From Fluoribacter gormanii (lineage in GTDB: Bacteria; Pseudomonadota; Gammaproteobacteria; Legionellales; Legionellaceae), in the NCBI RefSeq assembly GCF_900156395.1, contig NZ_FTNL01000022.1:19139-83138 (forward strand): a DNA stretch of 64,000 nucleotides, written 5' to 3'. Shown one piece after another: positions 27,723 through 37,560 of the stretch. The notes beneath the pieces were generated by a model that did not search any database, was not told the DNA's origin, and worked only from the letters and a program-made list of their open reading frames with translations. Made by a program: the position numbers and the translations under genes. Each line of letters opens with the position of its first letter. Within the stretch, counting starts at the first letter, position 1.

Positions 27723-27757
27723 AAATTTCAATATTTTGCTTAAGGGACGTAGTTTTT

Positions 27758-28993
27758 ATGGAAGGAGAAAAATCACCTGTCAAGAATAAAAAAATGGTGA
27801 TTCCTGAGCATTGGCGAAAACATTTCCCAGCAGAAAATTCGTTAGGCGTACTCATCATTTTAGTTACTCTAGTAGCTGTATTGTGGTTCTATATCTCGAG
27901 TAAAAAAACGCAAAGTGTCAGCCCTAAACCTGTCCCGGTTGTTGCGGGGATTTCTACAACTCGTGATGTTCCTATTTATGTTGCGGCACTGGGCACAGTA
28001 ACGCCGGTTTATACCGTTACAGTACAAACCCAAATAAATGGTTTGTTAATGAATGTCTTATTCAAGGAAGGTCAATTGGTTAAAAAAGGTCAGTTACTGG
28101 CTGAAATTGATAAGCGTCCTTATGAAGCATTACTTACTCAGTATGAAGGGGATCTAAAACGAGATTCAGCGCTGTTAGCGAATGCAAAAATTGACTTAAA
28201 ACGATATCAAAAGCTATGGAAAGAAGACTCCATTTCCCAACAAACCTTAGCAACGCAGCAATCACTTGTAGAACAATATGAAGGTAATGTTAAAGCGGAT
28301 CTGGGTCTCATTCAGAGTACTAAAGTCAATCTTATTTATTGTAATATTATTTCTCCTATTGATGGACGAATCGGTTTGCGTTTGGTAGATCCAGGAAATT
28401 TTGTGCAAACCTCAAATACCCAAGGTATTGCAGTGATTACTACCCATGATCCCGTTACTGTAATTTTCCCTGTAGCAGAAGATTATGTACCGCTTATTGC
28501 ACCGCAAGCCTATTCCGGCAAAGAGATGCAAGTGAATGTTTATGATCGACAACAAAACCATTTACTTGCAACAGGAACATTAATTGCTTTGGATAACCAA
28601 ATTAGTACTACTACAGGAACCGTAAAACTCAGAGCGATCTTTAATAATAAAAAGAACAAATTGTTCCCCAATCAATTTGTGAATGTGAAGATATTAGTTG
28701 AAACATTGCACCAGGCGACGGTTGTGCCAACGGCTGCGCTACAGCATACAACAACTGAAGACTTTATTTATGTTATTAACGAAGATAATACAGTAAAAAT
28801 CCAAACAGTAGTAATGGGACCTGCCATTGGTGATGATACCGTAATCAAAAGAGGCTTATTACCCGGTCAAAAAGTGGTAGTAAACGGTGCTGATAAATTA
28901 ATGAATGGTTCCAAAGTTCTTGTCCATAATATGCACTCAAGTGTTGCAGTCCAAAAAAGCGAAAATGGCTTAGAGGTGAACAGTCTCACATGA
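27758..28993 (+). CDS. RND efflux membrane-fusion protein (MdtA-like)
   Basis: The 411-aa protein has one N-terminal membrane helix (about 30-48). The periplasmic adaptor fold follows: a lipoyl half (TVQTQINGLLMNVLFKEGQLVKKGQLLAEID), a coiled-coil hairpin (about 125-185), the second lipoyl half (NIISPIDGRIGLRLVDPGNFV) and a beta-barrel ending in LPGQKVVVNGADKL. This is the MdtA/AcrA family. It would link the two inner-membrane pumps to the outer-membrane channel encoded downstream. Its stop overlaps the start of the first pump (ATGA), so translation is coupled. Confidence 0.93.
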   Translation: MEGEKSPVKNKKMVIPEHWRKHFPAENSLGVLIILVTLVAVLWFYISSKKTQSVSPKPVPVVAGISTTRDVPIYVAALGTVTPVYTVTVQTQINGLLMNVLFKEGQLVKKGQLLAEIDKRPYEALLTQYEGDLKRDSALLANAKIDLKRYQKLWKEDSISQQTLATQQSLVEQYEGNVKADLGLIQSTKVNLIYCNIISPIDGRIGLRLVDPGNFVQTSNTQGIAVITTHDPVTVIFPVAEDYVPLIAPQAYSGKEMQVNVYDRQQNHLLATGTLIALDNQISTTTGTVKLRAIFNNKKNKLFPNQFVNVKILVETLHQATVVPTAALQHTTTEDFIYVINEDNTVKIQTVVMGPAIGDDTVIKRGLLPGQKVVVNGADKLMNGSKVLVHNMHSSVAVQKSENGLEVNSLT

Positions 28994-31900
28994 GTATTTC
29001 AGGCCCATTTATTGCAAGAGCTATAGCAACTTCGTTATTGATGTTTGCGATTTTTCTGAGTGGGGTCCTTTCATACCAGCTATTACCTGTTTCAGCGCTT
29101 CCGGACGTCGAATATCCCACGATTCAAGTATCTACATTTTATCCTGGAGCAAGTCCAGACGTAATGAGCACTACAGTTACGGCCCCACTTGAACGTCAAT
29201 TTGGACAAATGCCGGGTTTGGATCAAATGACCTCAAACAGTTCAGGTGGTTCATCCATTATTACCCTGCAATTTAATTTGGATATGAGTTTGGATGTGGC
29301 GGAGCAAGAAGTTCAACAAGCAATTAACGCGGCAAGTAATTATTTGCCAATGGATCTTCCCAATCCTCCTGTCTACAGTAAAGTGAATCCTGCAGATGTA
29401 CCTATCCTAACCCTGGCCTTGACTACAAGTACTTTACCTTTAACTCAAGTAGAAGATTATGCTGAGACACGTCTTGTTCCGAAAATCTCTCAATTATCTG
29501 GTGTTGGTTTGGTCAGTATCGGTGGTGGACATCGCCCTGCGGTACGTATTCAGGCTAATCCTAATGCATTATCTGCATATGGATTAACTATGGAAGACAT
29601 ACGCTCCATCGTTATGGCTTCAAATGTGAATGCTGCTAAAGGAAACTTTGATGGCCCACGCTTGGCTTATACGATCAATTCCAATGATCAGCTCTTGTCT
29701 GCTGCAGATTATCGTCCATTAATTGTTTCGTATCAGAATGGAGCTCCAGTTCGTCTATCTGATGTAGCCCATGTCATTGATGGATCAGAAAATACGATGC
29801 AAGCTGCATGGATGGACACAGAGCCAGCGATTATTCTCAATATTCAACGTCAACCCCAAGCGAATGTGATTGAGGTTGCAGAGCGAGTTAAAAACCTGTT
29901 GAAGCAAATGGAATTGGCAATTCCTGCAGGGATGCATATCAAAGTACTTACAGATCGCACGACCAGTATTCGTTCTTCCGTAGAAAATGTCCAGTTTGAG
30001 TTACTTTTGTCAGTAGCATTAGTCGTGATGGTGATTTTTCTATTCTTACGTAAGTTATCCGCAACAATAATTCCTAGCATTTCAGTACCATTGGCACTTG
30101 TTGGCACATTAGGTCTAATGTACTTGCTCGGGTTTAGCCTTAATAATCTTACTTTGATGGGATTAACTGTTGCTGCGGGTTTTGTGGTTGATGATGCGAT
30201 CGTCATGATTGAAAACATCATACGCTATATTGAGATGGGCGAAAAACCCTTGGATGCCGCTCATAAAGGAGCCGCTCAAATTGGATTTACTATTGTTTCT
30301 TTGTCTATTTCTCTTATCGCGGTATTGATTCCTTTATTGTTTATGGGAGATATAGTAGGTCGATTATTTCGTGAATTTGCTCTGACCTTAACCATAACCA
30401 TTGCAATTTCAGCATTCGTTTCGTTAACGCTAACGCCTATGCTGTGTTCTCAGCTTCTTAAGTCACAAAGTGAAAGTAAAGTCACTGATTTAGAGCGTTT
30501 TCTGGAGCGTCAATTAGATTATCTTATTCAGCGATATAAAAGCTCCCTGCATTGGGTTCTTTCGCGACAATCTTTTATATTACTGATTTTCTTGATTACC
30601 GTATTAATAACCTGCATTTTATTATATCTCATTCCTAAAGGTTTTTTTCCCATTCAGGATACTGGAATTATTCAAGGAATATCAGTAGCCTCTGAATCGG
30701 TTTCATTTAAAGAAATGGCTAATCGACAGCAAGCTTTAGTTCGTGAAGTTCTCTCTGATCCTGCCGTTGAAAATGTATCGTCATTTATAGGTATTGATGG
30801 TACAAATATAACGCTCAATAGCGGGCGTATTTTGATCAACTTAAAACCTTTAGAACAACGTCCAGGTGTTATCGAGGTTATGAATCGTTTGCAATCTAAA
30901 ATCAGTCAGGTTGTTGGGGCTTCTTTATACATGCAACCGGTGCAAGATTTAACGATTGATACATTAACCAGTCGCACTCAATATCAATACAGTATTAGCG
31001 CCCCTGATCGGGATGACGTTACTAAATGGTCACAGCTAATGTTAGAGAAAATGCGCCAATTATCCATTTTGAAAGACGTTAATACCGATCAACAAAATAT
31101 GGGTTTGGTTACCTTTGTGGATATAGATCGCGATACAGCATACCGATTGGGTATTACTATGCAGATGATTGACAATACTTTATACGATTCGTTTGGTCAG
31201 CGGCAAATATCCATTATGTTTACGCAACGAAACCAATACCGAGTTGTATTGGAAGTATCGCCTCCATTGCAAAGAGAGTCGATTGCTTTTGACAATATTT
31301 ATATAAATTCCTCCGTAATTAATTCTTCTAAAAACTCTTCAATGAGCTCTTCGGGAACAATTAATAATGGGATAAATTACTTGTCGAGTAATTCATTGAC
31401 AGGCAATTCACAGGCTCTTAATTCGTCATCCGGGGTAATATCAAGCGGCTCTGTACCAATTAAAACGTTTGCTCGTTTGAAGCAGTCGCTTGGCCCCTTG
31501 GTTATCACCCATAAGGATCAATTTCCCTCTGCTACGCTTTCCTTCAATCTTGCAAATAATGCATCCCTAGGTGATGCAGTGACTCAGATTGAATCTGTAA
31601 AAAATAGTCTTAATATGCCGTTCAATATAGAGGCTGGTTTCCAGGGAACGACAAAGAACTTTCAAAAATCACTCGCTAATGAAGTGTGGTTGGTGGTTGC
31701 TGCAGTGTTTGTTGTTTACATCATATTAGGTGTGCTTTATGAAAGTTACATACATCCGCTGACTATTTTATCTACCTTACCGTCTGCATCAATGGGGGCT
31801 TTGCTTGCATTGTATATAACAAAAAATGAACTGAGTATCATTGCTTTGATTGCGATTATTTTATTGATTGGCATTGTATTAAAAAATGCCATTATGATGA

Positions 31901-32220
31901 TCGATTTTGCTCTTGAACAAGAACGTGAATACAAACTCAAACCTAAACATGCAATTTATAAAGCGGCTGTATTGCGTTTTAGACCTATTTTGATGACCAC
32001 TATGGCTTCTATGCTTGGTGCAATTCCTTTGGCATTCAGTAATGGTATCGGTGGTGAATTACGACGTCCATTAGGGATTGCGATTATTGGGGGGCTGATA
32101 GTGAGTCAGTTGGTGACTTTATATACGACTCCTGTTATTTATCTGACATTTGATCGTATATCACGTAAGGTAATGAGTTATGGCAAGCGCAATCCAGGTA
32201 CTGCGGAGGCTGGATTGTGA
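28990..32220 (+). CDS. RND multidrug efflux pump, first subunit (MdtB-like)
   Basis: The 1076-aa pump has the HAE1-type RND layout of 12 helices and two large periplasmic loops. The proton-relay aspartates appear in GFVVDDAIVMIENI (helix 4), and GIVLKNAIMMIDFALEQ is the matching second-half segment. It probably assembles with the following paralogue as a mixed trimer, as MdtB and MdtC do. An unusual run of about 45 residues rich in Ser, Asn and Gly (about 773-823) is inserted in the second periplasmic loop and is absent from the paralogue. The start ATG overlaps the stop of the adaptor gene. Confidence 0.93.
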   Translation: MSISGPFIARAIATSLLMFAIFLSGVLSYQLLPVSALPDVEYPTIQVSTFYPGASPDVMSTTVTAPLERQFGQMPGLDQMTSNSSGGSSIITLQFNLDMSLDVAEQEVQQAINAASNYLPMDLPNPPVYSKVNPADVPILTLALTTSTLPLTQVEDYAETRLVPKISQLSGVGLVSIGGGHRPAVRIQANPNALSAYGLTMEDIRSIVMASNVNAAKGNFDGPRLAYTINSNDQLLSAADYRPLIVSYQNGAPVRLSDVAHVIDGSENTMQAAWMDTEPAIILNIQRQPQANVIEVAERVKNLLKQMELAIPAGMHIKVLTDRTTSIRSSVENVQFELLLSVALVVMVIFLFLRKLSATIIPSISVPLALVGTLGLMYLLGFSLNNLTLMGLTVAAGFVVDDAIVMIENIIRYIEMGEKPLDAAHKGAAQIGFTIVSLSISLIAVLIPLLFMGDIVGRLFREFALTLTITIAISAFVSLTLTPMLCSQLLKSQSESKVTDLERFLERQLDYLIQRYKSSLHWVLSRQSFILLIFLITVLITCILLYLIPKGFFPIQDTGIIQGISVASESVSFKEMANRQQALVREVLSDPAVENVSSFIGIDGTNITLNSGRILINLKPLEQRPGVIEVMNRLQSKISQVVGASLYMQPVQDLTIDTLTSRTQYQYSISAPDRDDVTKWSQLMLEKMRQLSILKDVNTDQQNMGLVTFVDIDRDTAYRLGITMQMIDNTLYDSFGQRQISIMFTQRNQYRVVLEVSPPLQRESIAFDNIYINSSVINSSKNSSMSSSGTINNGINYLSSNSLTGNSQALNSSSGVISSGSVPIKTFARLKQSLGPLVITHKDQFPSATLSFNLANNASLGDAVTQIESVKNSLNMPFNIEAGFQGTTKNFQKSLANEVWLVVAAVFVVYIILGVLYESYIHPLTILSTLPSASMGALLALYITKNELSIIALIAIILLIGIVLKNAIMMIDFALEQEREYKLKPKHAIYKAAVLRFRPILMTTMASMLGAIPLAFSNGIGGELRRPLGIAIIGGLIVSQLVTLYTTPVIYLTFDRISRKVMSYGKRNPGTAEAGL

Positions 32221-35200
32221 ATTTAGCATCCTTATTTATTAAGAAACCTATTGCCACAATCCTGTTAGCGTTTGGATTAAGTTGTGCAGGAATTCTTGCA
32301 TTTGATTTACTACCTGTAGCACCGTTGCCCCAGATTGATTTTCCAACTATTATGGTACAAGCTCAGTTACCGGGAGGTAGCCCAGAGGTTATGGCAACTT
32401 CAGTCGCAGCGCCTTTGGAACGACAGATAGGGCGAATTGCGGGTGTTACTCAACTTACTTCATCAAGTACTTTAGGACAAGCCAGCATCACCGTACAATT
32501 TGATTTATCGCGTAATATTGATGGAGCTGCACGAGACATCCAGGCAGCAATTAATGCATCATTAAGTCAATTGCCGACTAACTTAACTAATAATCCTACT
32601 TATCGCAAAGTAAATCCTGCTGATGCGCCTATTATGATAATTGCATTGACTTCGGATAAATATACACCAGGACAGATGTATGATGTCGCCTCAACTATAT
32701 TGCAACAAAAGATTTTGCGTATTGAAGGTGTAGGGCAGGTGGGTGTTGGTGGAGGTTCATTACCCGCAGTTCGTGTTGAAATTAATCCTACCGCTTTAAA
32801 TAAATATGGAATTGGATTAAATCAGCTTGCCACAACAATTAACAATGCCAATGTGAAAGGGGCTAAGGGGCAGTTGATACATGATGATACTGTTTCAGAA
32901 ATTGGTACTAATGATCAGATGCATAAGGCAAGTGAATATGCACCACTTATTATTAGCTATTTCAATAATCAGCCTGTACGTCTTTCTGATGTAGCTCATG
33001 TATTTGATTCAGTTGCTGACGTTCATACCGCCGGTTTGGCAAACGGGAAACCCGCTGTGCTTTTGGTTTTATTTAAGCAGCCCGGGGCCAATGTCATAAA
33101 AACAGTGGAGCATGTAAAACAAATCCTACCCCAACTTGAAACTTCTATATCCAAGGATATTAAATTAAATATTTTGCTGGATAGAACAACTTCAATTCGT
33201 ACGTCATTACATGATGTGGAGCTTACTCTGCTTATCGCCATGTTTTTGGTAATTTTGGTTACTTATCTTTTTCTTGGAAGTTTTAGGGCGATGATGATTC
33301 CGGGCATTGCCGTTCCACTATCTTTGCTTGGGACTTTTGCGGTAATGAAATTATTAAATTACAGCCTGGATAATTTATCGCTTATGGCTTTAACCATTTC
33401 TACGGGATTTGTGGTGGATGATGCAGTTGTTGTATTGGAGAATATTTCTCGTCATATTGCTATGGGGAAAAAACCACTGCAGGCTGCTTTTGATGGATCA
33501 AAAGAAATAGGTTTTACGGTGGTATCGATTAGCATTTCATTAATCGCGGTATTTATTCCTATTTTTCTTATGAATGGCATTGTAGGACGTCTATTTCGAG
33601 AATTTGTGGTGACACTTTCTTTAGCAATTCTGATTTCACTTGTTGTCTCCCTAACACTGACACCAATGATGTGTTCTCAAATGCTGCATGAGAATGAAGG
33701 AGAAAAAAGCAATTTTTTTATGCGGTTTATGGAAAAAGTACGTTTGCGATATGCAAAAGGCTTGCATTGGGCATTGTTTCACCCACGGGTCATGTTAATT
33801 CTTACCTTTGCAACTGTGTTACTTACTACAAGTTTATTTGTGGTTATACCTAGAGGATTTTTTCCTCTACAGAATACGGATCGGATTGCCGGTTCGTTAC
33901 GGGCAGATCAAAATATTTCGTTTCAAGCGATGAAAAAAAAATTAATTCAATTTGTTTCGGAAATTCGCAACGATCCAGCTGTTGCTAATGTAGGAGCGTT
34001 TATTGGCAGTGGCCCGGGCAATAATACAGCCAATACAGGCTCTATGTTCATTACGTTGAAGCCTAGTCAAAATAATAGTCCAACAACCCCTCAGGTTATA
34101 GAAAGATTGCGTAGTAAATTATCTTTAATAACTGGTGCTACTTTGTATATGCAGGCAGCTCAAGATCTAACCATAGGTGGTCGACAAACGGCAGCTCAAT
34201 TTCAATATACGATAACTTCTGATAATTTAAATGATCTCGCTACCTGGACGCCACGAATTATGGAGCAATTGTCAAAGATTCATGGTATTACCGATTTAAA
34301 TAATGACCAGCTCAATCATGGTTTGCAAACTTATGTGAATGTTGATCATGACACTGCAATGCGTTTTGGGATTACTCCAGAACAGATTGACCAAGTGTTA
34401 TACCATGCTTTTGGCCAAAGTCAGATCTCGGTTATGTATATGCCTATGAATCAATATTATGTAGTCATGAATGTTGCTCAGAAATATTGGCAATATCCTG
34501 CTGTGCTGGATGAAATTTACGTCAAATCTTCATTAGGTGATGAAGTGCCTTTATCTGCGTTTGCCAGTTTTAAGACGGGTTCTACCTTATTATCAGTAAA
34601 TCATCTAGGTCAGGCTCCTGCGGCAACTTTTTCATTTAATTTGATCCCTGGAGTATCGCTGGGTGGTGTAGTGAAACAAATTACTTCTGCAATTAAAAAA
34701 ATGAATTTACCACCAACCATGCGAGGTACGTTTCAGGGAACAGCACAAGCGTTTCAAGAATCATTTGCAAATGAAAAATATTTGATAATTACTGCTATTT
34801 TAGCAGTTTATATTGTACTGGGAATGCTTTATGAAAGCTTGATTCATCCAATAACTATTTTGTCTACTTTACCATCGGCTGGAGTCGGCGCATTATTGGC
34901 ATTATTGTTGTTTAAGGCAGATTTGAGCATCATCGCTTTGATTGGAATGATTCTTCTGATTGGTATTGTGAAAAAAAATGCCATTATGATGATTGATTTT
35001 GCCTTAGAAGCCGAGCGATTAGAAAATAAATCGCCACGTGAAGCAATTTATGAAGCCGCATTATTACGCTTTCGCCCAATAATGATGACTACAATGGCCG
35101 CTATACTAGGTGCCATGCCTTTGGTTATTGGTTTTGGAGTGGGTTCAGAACTGCGTCGCCCATTAGGTATTACTATTGTTGGTGGGTTGATTATGAGTCA

Positions 35201-35315
35201 ATTATTAACACTATACACAACACCAGTGATTTATTTGGCAATGGACAATGCTGGAATACGTTTCCGCAATTTTATGAAACGATTTAAGTTACGAGGTGCC
35301 TATGGCCACTCATAA
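32217..35315 (+). CDS. RND multidrug efflux pump, second subunit (MdtC-like)
   Basis: The 1032-aa pump starts with GTG 32217, which overlaps the stop of the previous gene by four bases. The helix-4 motif GFVVDDAVVVLENI and the second-half motif GIVKKNAIMMIDFALEAE match the RND family, and the length is standard (about 1030). It is a paralogue of the first pump but lacks the Ser/Asn-rich insert. The two are expected to form a heterotrimer in the inner membrane that exports drugs, bile salts or similar compounds with proton energy. Its end overlaps the start of the outer-membrane channel gene. Confidence 0.93.
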   Translation: MNLASLFIKKPIATILLAFGLSCAGILAFDLLPVAPLPQIDFPTIMVQAQLPGGSPEVMATSVAAPLERQIGRIAGVTQLTSSSTLGQASITVQFDLSRNIDGAARDIQAAINASLSQLPTNLTNNPTYRKVNPADAPIMIIALTSDKYTPGQMYDVASTILQQKILRIEGVGQVGVGGGSLPAVRVEINPTALNKYGIGLNQLATTINNANVKGAKGQLIHDDTVSEIGTNDQMHKASEYAPLIISYFNNQPVRLSDVAHVFDSVADVHTAGLANGKPAVLLVLFKQPGANVIKTVEHVKQILPQLETSISKDIKLNILLDRTTSIRTSLHDVELTLLIAMFLVILVTYLFLGSFRAMMIPGIAVPLSLLGTFAVMKLLNYSLDNLSLMALTISTGFVVDDAVVVLENISRHIAMGKKPLQAAFDGSKEIGFTVVSISISLIAVFIPIFLMNGIVGRLFREFVVTLSLAILISLVVSLTLTPMMCSQMLHENEGEKSNFFMRFMEKVRLRYAKGLHWALFHPRVMLILTFATVLLTTSLFVVIPRGFFPLQNTDRIAGSLRADQNISFQAMKKKLIQFVSEIRNDPAVANVGAFIGSGPGNNTANTGSMFITLKPSQNNSPTTPQVIERLRSKLSLITGATLYMQAAQDLTIGGRQTAAQFQYTITSDNLNDLATWTPRIMEQLSKIHGITDLNNDQLNHGLQTYVNVDHDTAMRFGITPEQIDQVLYHAFGQSQISVMYMPMNQYYVVMNVAQKYWQYPAVLDEIYVKSSLGDEVPLSAFASFKTGSTLLSVNHLGQAPAATFSFNLIPGVSLGGVVKQITSAIKKMNLPPTMRGTFQGTAQAFQESFANEKYLIITAILAVYIVLGMLYESLIHPITILSTLPSAGVGALLALLLFKADLSIIALIGMILLIGIVKKNAIMMIDFALEAERLENKSPREAIYEAALLRFRPIMMTTMAAILGAMPLVIGFGVGSELRRPLGITIVGGLIMSQLLTLYTTPVIYLAMDNAGIRFRNFMKRFKLRGAYGHS

Positions 35316-36891
35316 TCGATTTAAATTTTTAAGCCTAGGTGTTGTGAAGCGAAACCCAGTGGTTAAGTGGTACTTTATTTCCGGGTTTCGCTTCGCTGTA
35401 CCCAGGCTACAATTTCTAATTCTATCTTCTCTTTTACTGTGTTCTTGCATGGTTGGACCCAATTATGTGCCTCCGAAAATTGTAGTTCCAACGCAATTCA
35501 AAGAGGCCAAAGGTAAAGAAATAACAGGGACTAAGCGTAAAAATTGGAAACCCATCCAGCCCCAAGATGATATGGACCGTGGCGAGTGGTGGAAGATGTT
35601 CAATGATCCAGTATTGAATGATTTGGAAGATCAGTTGAATCATTTCAACCAAAATATTGCGAATGCAGAGGCAAATTTCAGGCAGTCACTTGCAATTGTC
35701 GACCAGGCACGCGCTAATTTATATCCAACAGTAGTAGGTGCATTTAGTTTGTTCCGACAACGACAGGCTGGAGGAACTACATCGATTATCGGTTCTTCTG
35801 GTACTGCGGGCACGGCTACGACAGGTATTGCACCTGCAGCAACAACAACTACAATTTATACTTCATTTTTGAATGCAAGTTGGGAGCCTGATCTTTGGGG
35901 ACTTGTTCGTCGAACCATTGAGTCCGATCTCGCTTTAGCGCAATCCAATGAAGCATTGATTGGTGTGACGCGTTTATCAGCCCAAGGTGCTTTGGCGCAA
36001 TATTATTTTGAATTACGCACACTGGATAAAGTTCAAAAATATTTGGATGACATAGTAACCGCTTACAAAAAAGTATTACAATTTACACGAAATCAATATG
36101 CATCAGGAGTTGTATCGCGCGCTGATGTAGTTCAGGCACAAATTCAACTTGAATCAGCTCAGTCATCAGCAATCAATAATGGAATCTTACGAGGTCAATA
36201 TGAGCATGCGATTGCTGTATTAATGGGACGTCCGCCAGCCTATTTTTCATTAAAGCCAGCAATTATACAATTGAAACCACCAGTGATTCCCTTGGAGATA
36301 CCCTCAACTTGGCTGGAACGTAGGCCGGATATTGCCCAAGCGGAACGGCTCGTGCAACAAGCGAGTGCTCTAATTGGGGTGGCTATTGCTGCATATTTCC
36401 CCAACTTAACCTTAAATGGAACTGTCAGTGCGGCGGGACATAGTTTTCATCAATTAATTCATAAACCCACAATCAGTTGGTCTACAGGTATGCAATTGGC
36501 AGAAACTATTTTTGATGGAGGATATCGTGCAGCAGGGGTAAGGGCTTCAAAAGAACAATATATGGCCCAAGTTGCCAATTATCGTCAAGTAGTCCTGATT
36601 GCATTTCAAGATGTTGAGGACAATCTGGTTGCATTACGTCTTTTAGAAAAGCAAAGTGTAGTCCAGGATAAGGAGGCAACAGATGCCCTTTTTGCACTCA
36701 AAATTGTTAAGAATCAATATAAAGCCGGTACAGTTCCTTATTACAATGTACTTTTGGCGCAAATCAGTGCGCTTACAACGGAACAGGCGGCAGCACAAAT
36801 TGACGGTCTACAAATGACTTCTGCTGTTGGTTTGGTTAAAGCATTAGGTGGCGGTTGGGTCGCCCATCTATCACCAAAGCATAAAAGTTAA
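35302..36891 (+). CDS. Outer-membrane efflux channel, NodT family lipoprotein
   Basis: The protein (529 aa from ATG 35302) belongs to the TolC-like NodT family, with CMVGPNYVPP after the signal sequence, two repeated OEP domains and WEPDLWGLVRR and AAYFPNLTLNG signatures. It would be the outer-membrane exit duct of the efflux system. CGAGG (35292-35296) is five bases from ATG 35302, which makes this start better than GTG 35296. About 26 residues between the start and the hydrophobic signal core are encoded by an inserted inverted-repeat element (35332-35408). The lipoprotein cysteine thus lies unusually far in, about residue 49. Whether export still works from this start or an internal one is open. 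Confidence 0.88.
   Translation: MATHNRFKFLSLGVVKRNPVVKWYFISGFRFAVPRLQFLILSSLLLCSCMVGPNYVPPKIVVPTQFKEAKGKEITGTKRKNWKPIQPQDDMDRGEWWKMFNDPVLNDLEDQLNHFNQNIANAEANFRQSLAIVDQARANLYPTVVGAFSLFRQRQAGGTTSIIGSSGTAGTATTGIAPAATTTTIYTSFLNASWEPDLWGLVRRTIESDLALAQSNEALIGVTRLSAQGALAQYYFELRTLDKVQKYLDDIVTAYKKVLQFTRNQYASGVVSRADVVQAQIQLESAQSSAINNGILRGQYEHAIAVLMGRPPAYFSLKPAIIQLKPPVIPLEIPSTWLERRPDIAQAERLVQQASALIGVAIAAYFPNLTLNGTVSAAGHSFHQLIHKPTISWSTGMQLAETIFDGGYRAAGVRASKEQYMAQVANYRQVVLIAFQDVEDNLVALRLLEKQSVVQDKEATDALFALKIVKNQYKAGTVPYYNVLLAQISALTTEQAAAQIDGLQMTSAVGLVKALGGGWVAHLSPKHKS
35332..35408. repeat. TTGTAGC-type inverted-repeat element inside the efflux channel gene
   Basis: AGCCTAGGT (35332-35340) with ACCCAGGCT (35400-35408), eight of nine pairs, encloses GAAGCGAAACCC (35346-35357) with GGGTTTCGCTTC (35383-35394), a perfect 12-bp stem. 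The right end reads on as AGGCTACAA, the family end. The element keeps the reading frame open through the signal-peptide region. Confidence 0.7.
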
Positions 36892-36987
36892 TCTCGATTT
36901 GAGCTGGAAATTTTCAGATATTAAATAGATTGACATCCATACATCATCTCTTTAGCATGGGCAAAAACTAAGCGCAATGAGGGATAT

Positions 36988-37512
36988 ATGTTTGGATTGA
37001 TAAGCTTTGATGATATCTGGTATGTATTAAATGATGAGGATGATCCGAATGATTCCTCATTTTTTTCTTATGAACGAGCACGATTTATTGAGCTTTATAA
37101 AAAACGTCCTGGATTTTTTCAACCCTACCAAGACGGTAAAGAGTTTCTTGGTGGTGCCCTGGCACCTGTTGTGCATCCCTTGGAGTTTGCTGCTTTGGGT
37201 ATACTGGGGGTAGTTGTAGGTGTTATTTCTCCACTGGTAAGCGTTGGAGGATTGATTGTTGGGCTGGGGGCTGCTGCGTTTGGAAATACAAAGCTTTATG
37301 ATATAGGGCTTGAGACTGCCTCTACTTTTTTGTATTTAACCGGCTATTCGCTTGTAGTCACCGCGGCGAGTCTTTTACTTGCTGCTCTTAGCATTCCATG
37401 CGCTTTATTTACTCTTGGTACTCGTGGTTTTGCTTCTGTCGGTGCTGAAGTACTTGAATGTATGAATGATATGCAAACTACTAGTGAAGTTCAAGCAAGT
37501 ATGCTGAAATAA
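36988..37512 (+). CDS. Membrane protein of unknown function, paralogue A
   Basis: The 174-aa protein has a polar N-terminus with KKRPGFFQPYQDGKEFLGG (about 40-60), then two hydrophobic regions, at about 63-93 (glycine-rich) and 112-135. It probably forms two to four membrane helices. GAGGGA just upstream supports ATG 36988. It is followed after 48 bases by a paralogue with the same RPGFF-PY core, so the pair is a tandem duplication. No known family or catalytic motif is recognised. Paired hydrophobic proteins of this kind are common in Legionella accessory DNA, and an effector role is possible but not shown. Confidence 0.65.
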   Translation: MFGLISFDDIWYVLNDEDDPNDSSFFSYERARFIELYKKRPGFFQPYQDGKEFLGGALAPVVHPLEFAALGILGVVVGVISPLVSVGGLIVGLGAAAFGNTKLYDIGLETASTFLYLTGYSLVVTAASLLLAALSIPCALFTLGTRGFASVGAEVLECMNDMQTTSEVQASMLK

Positions 37513-37560
37513 GAATTTCTTTGTTATAGAGTGATGGGCCACTGAAATGCGGAAGAATTT

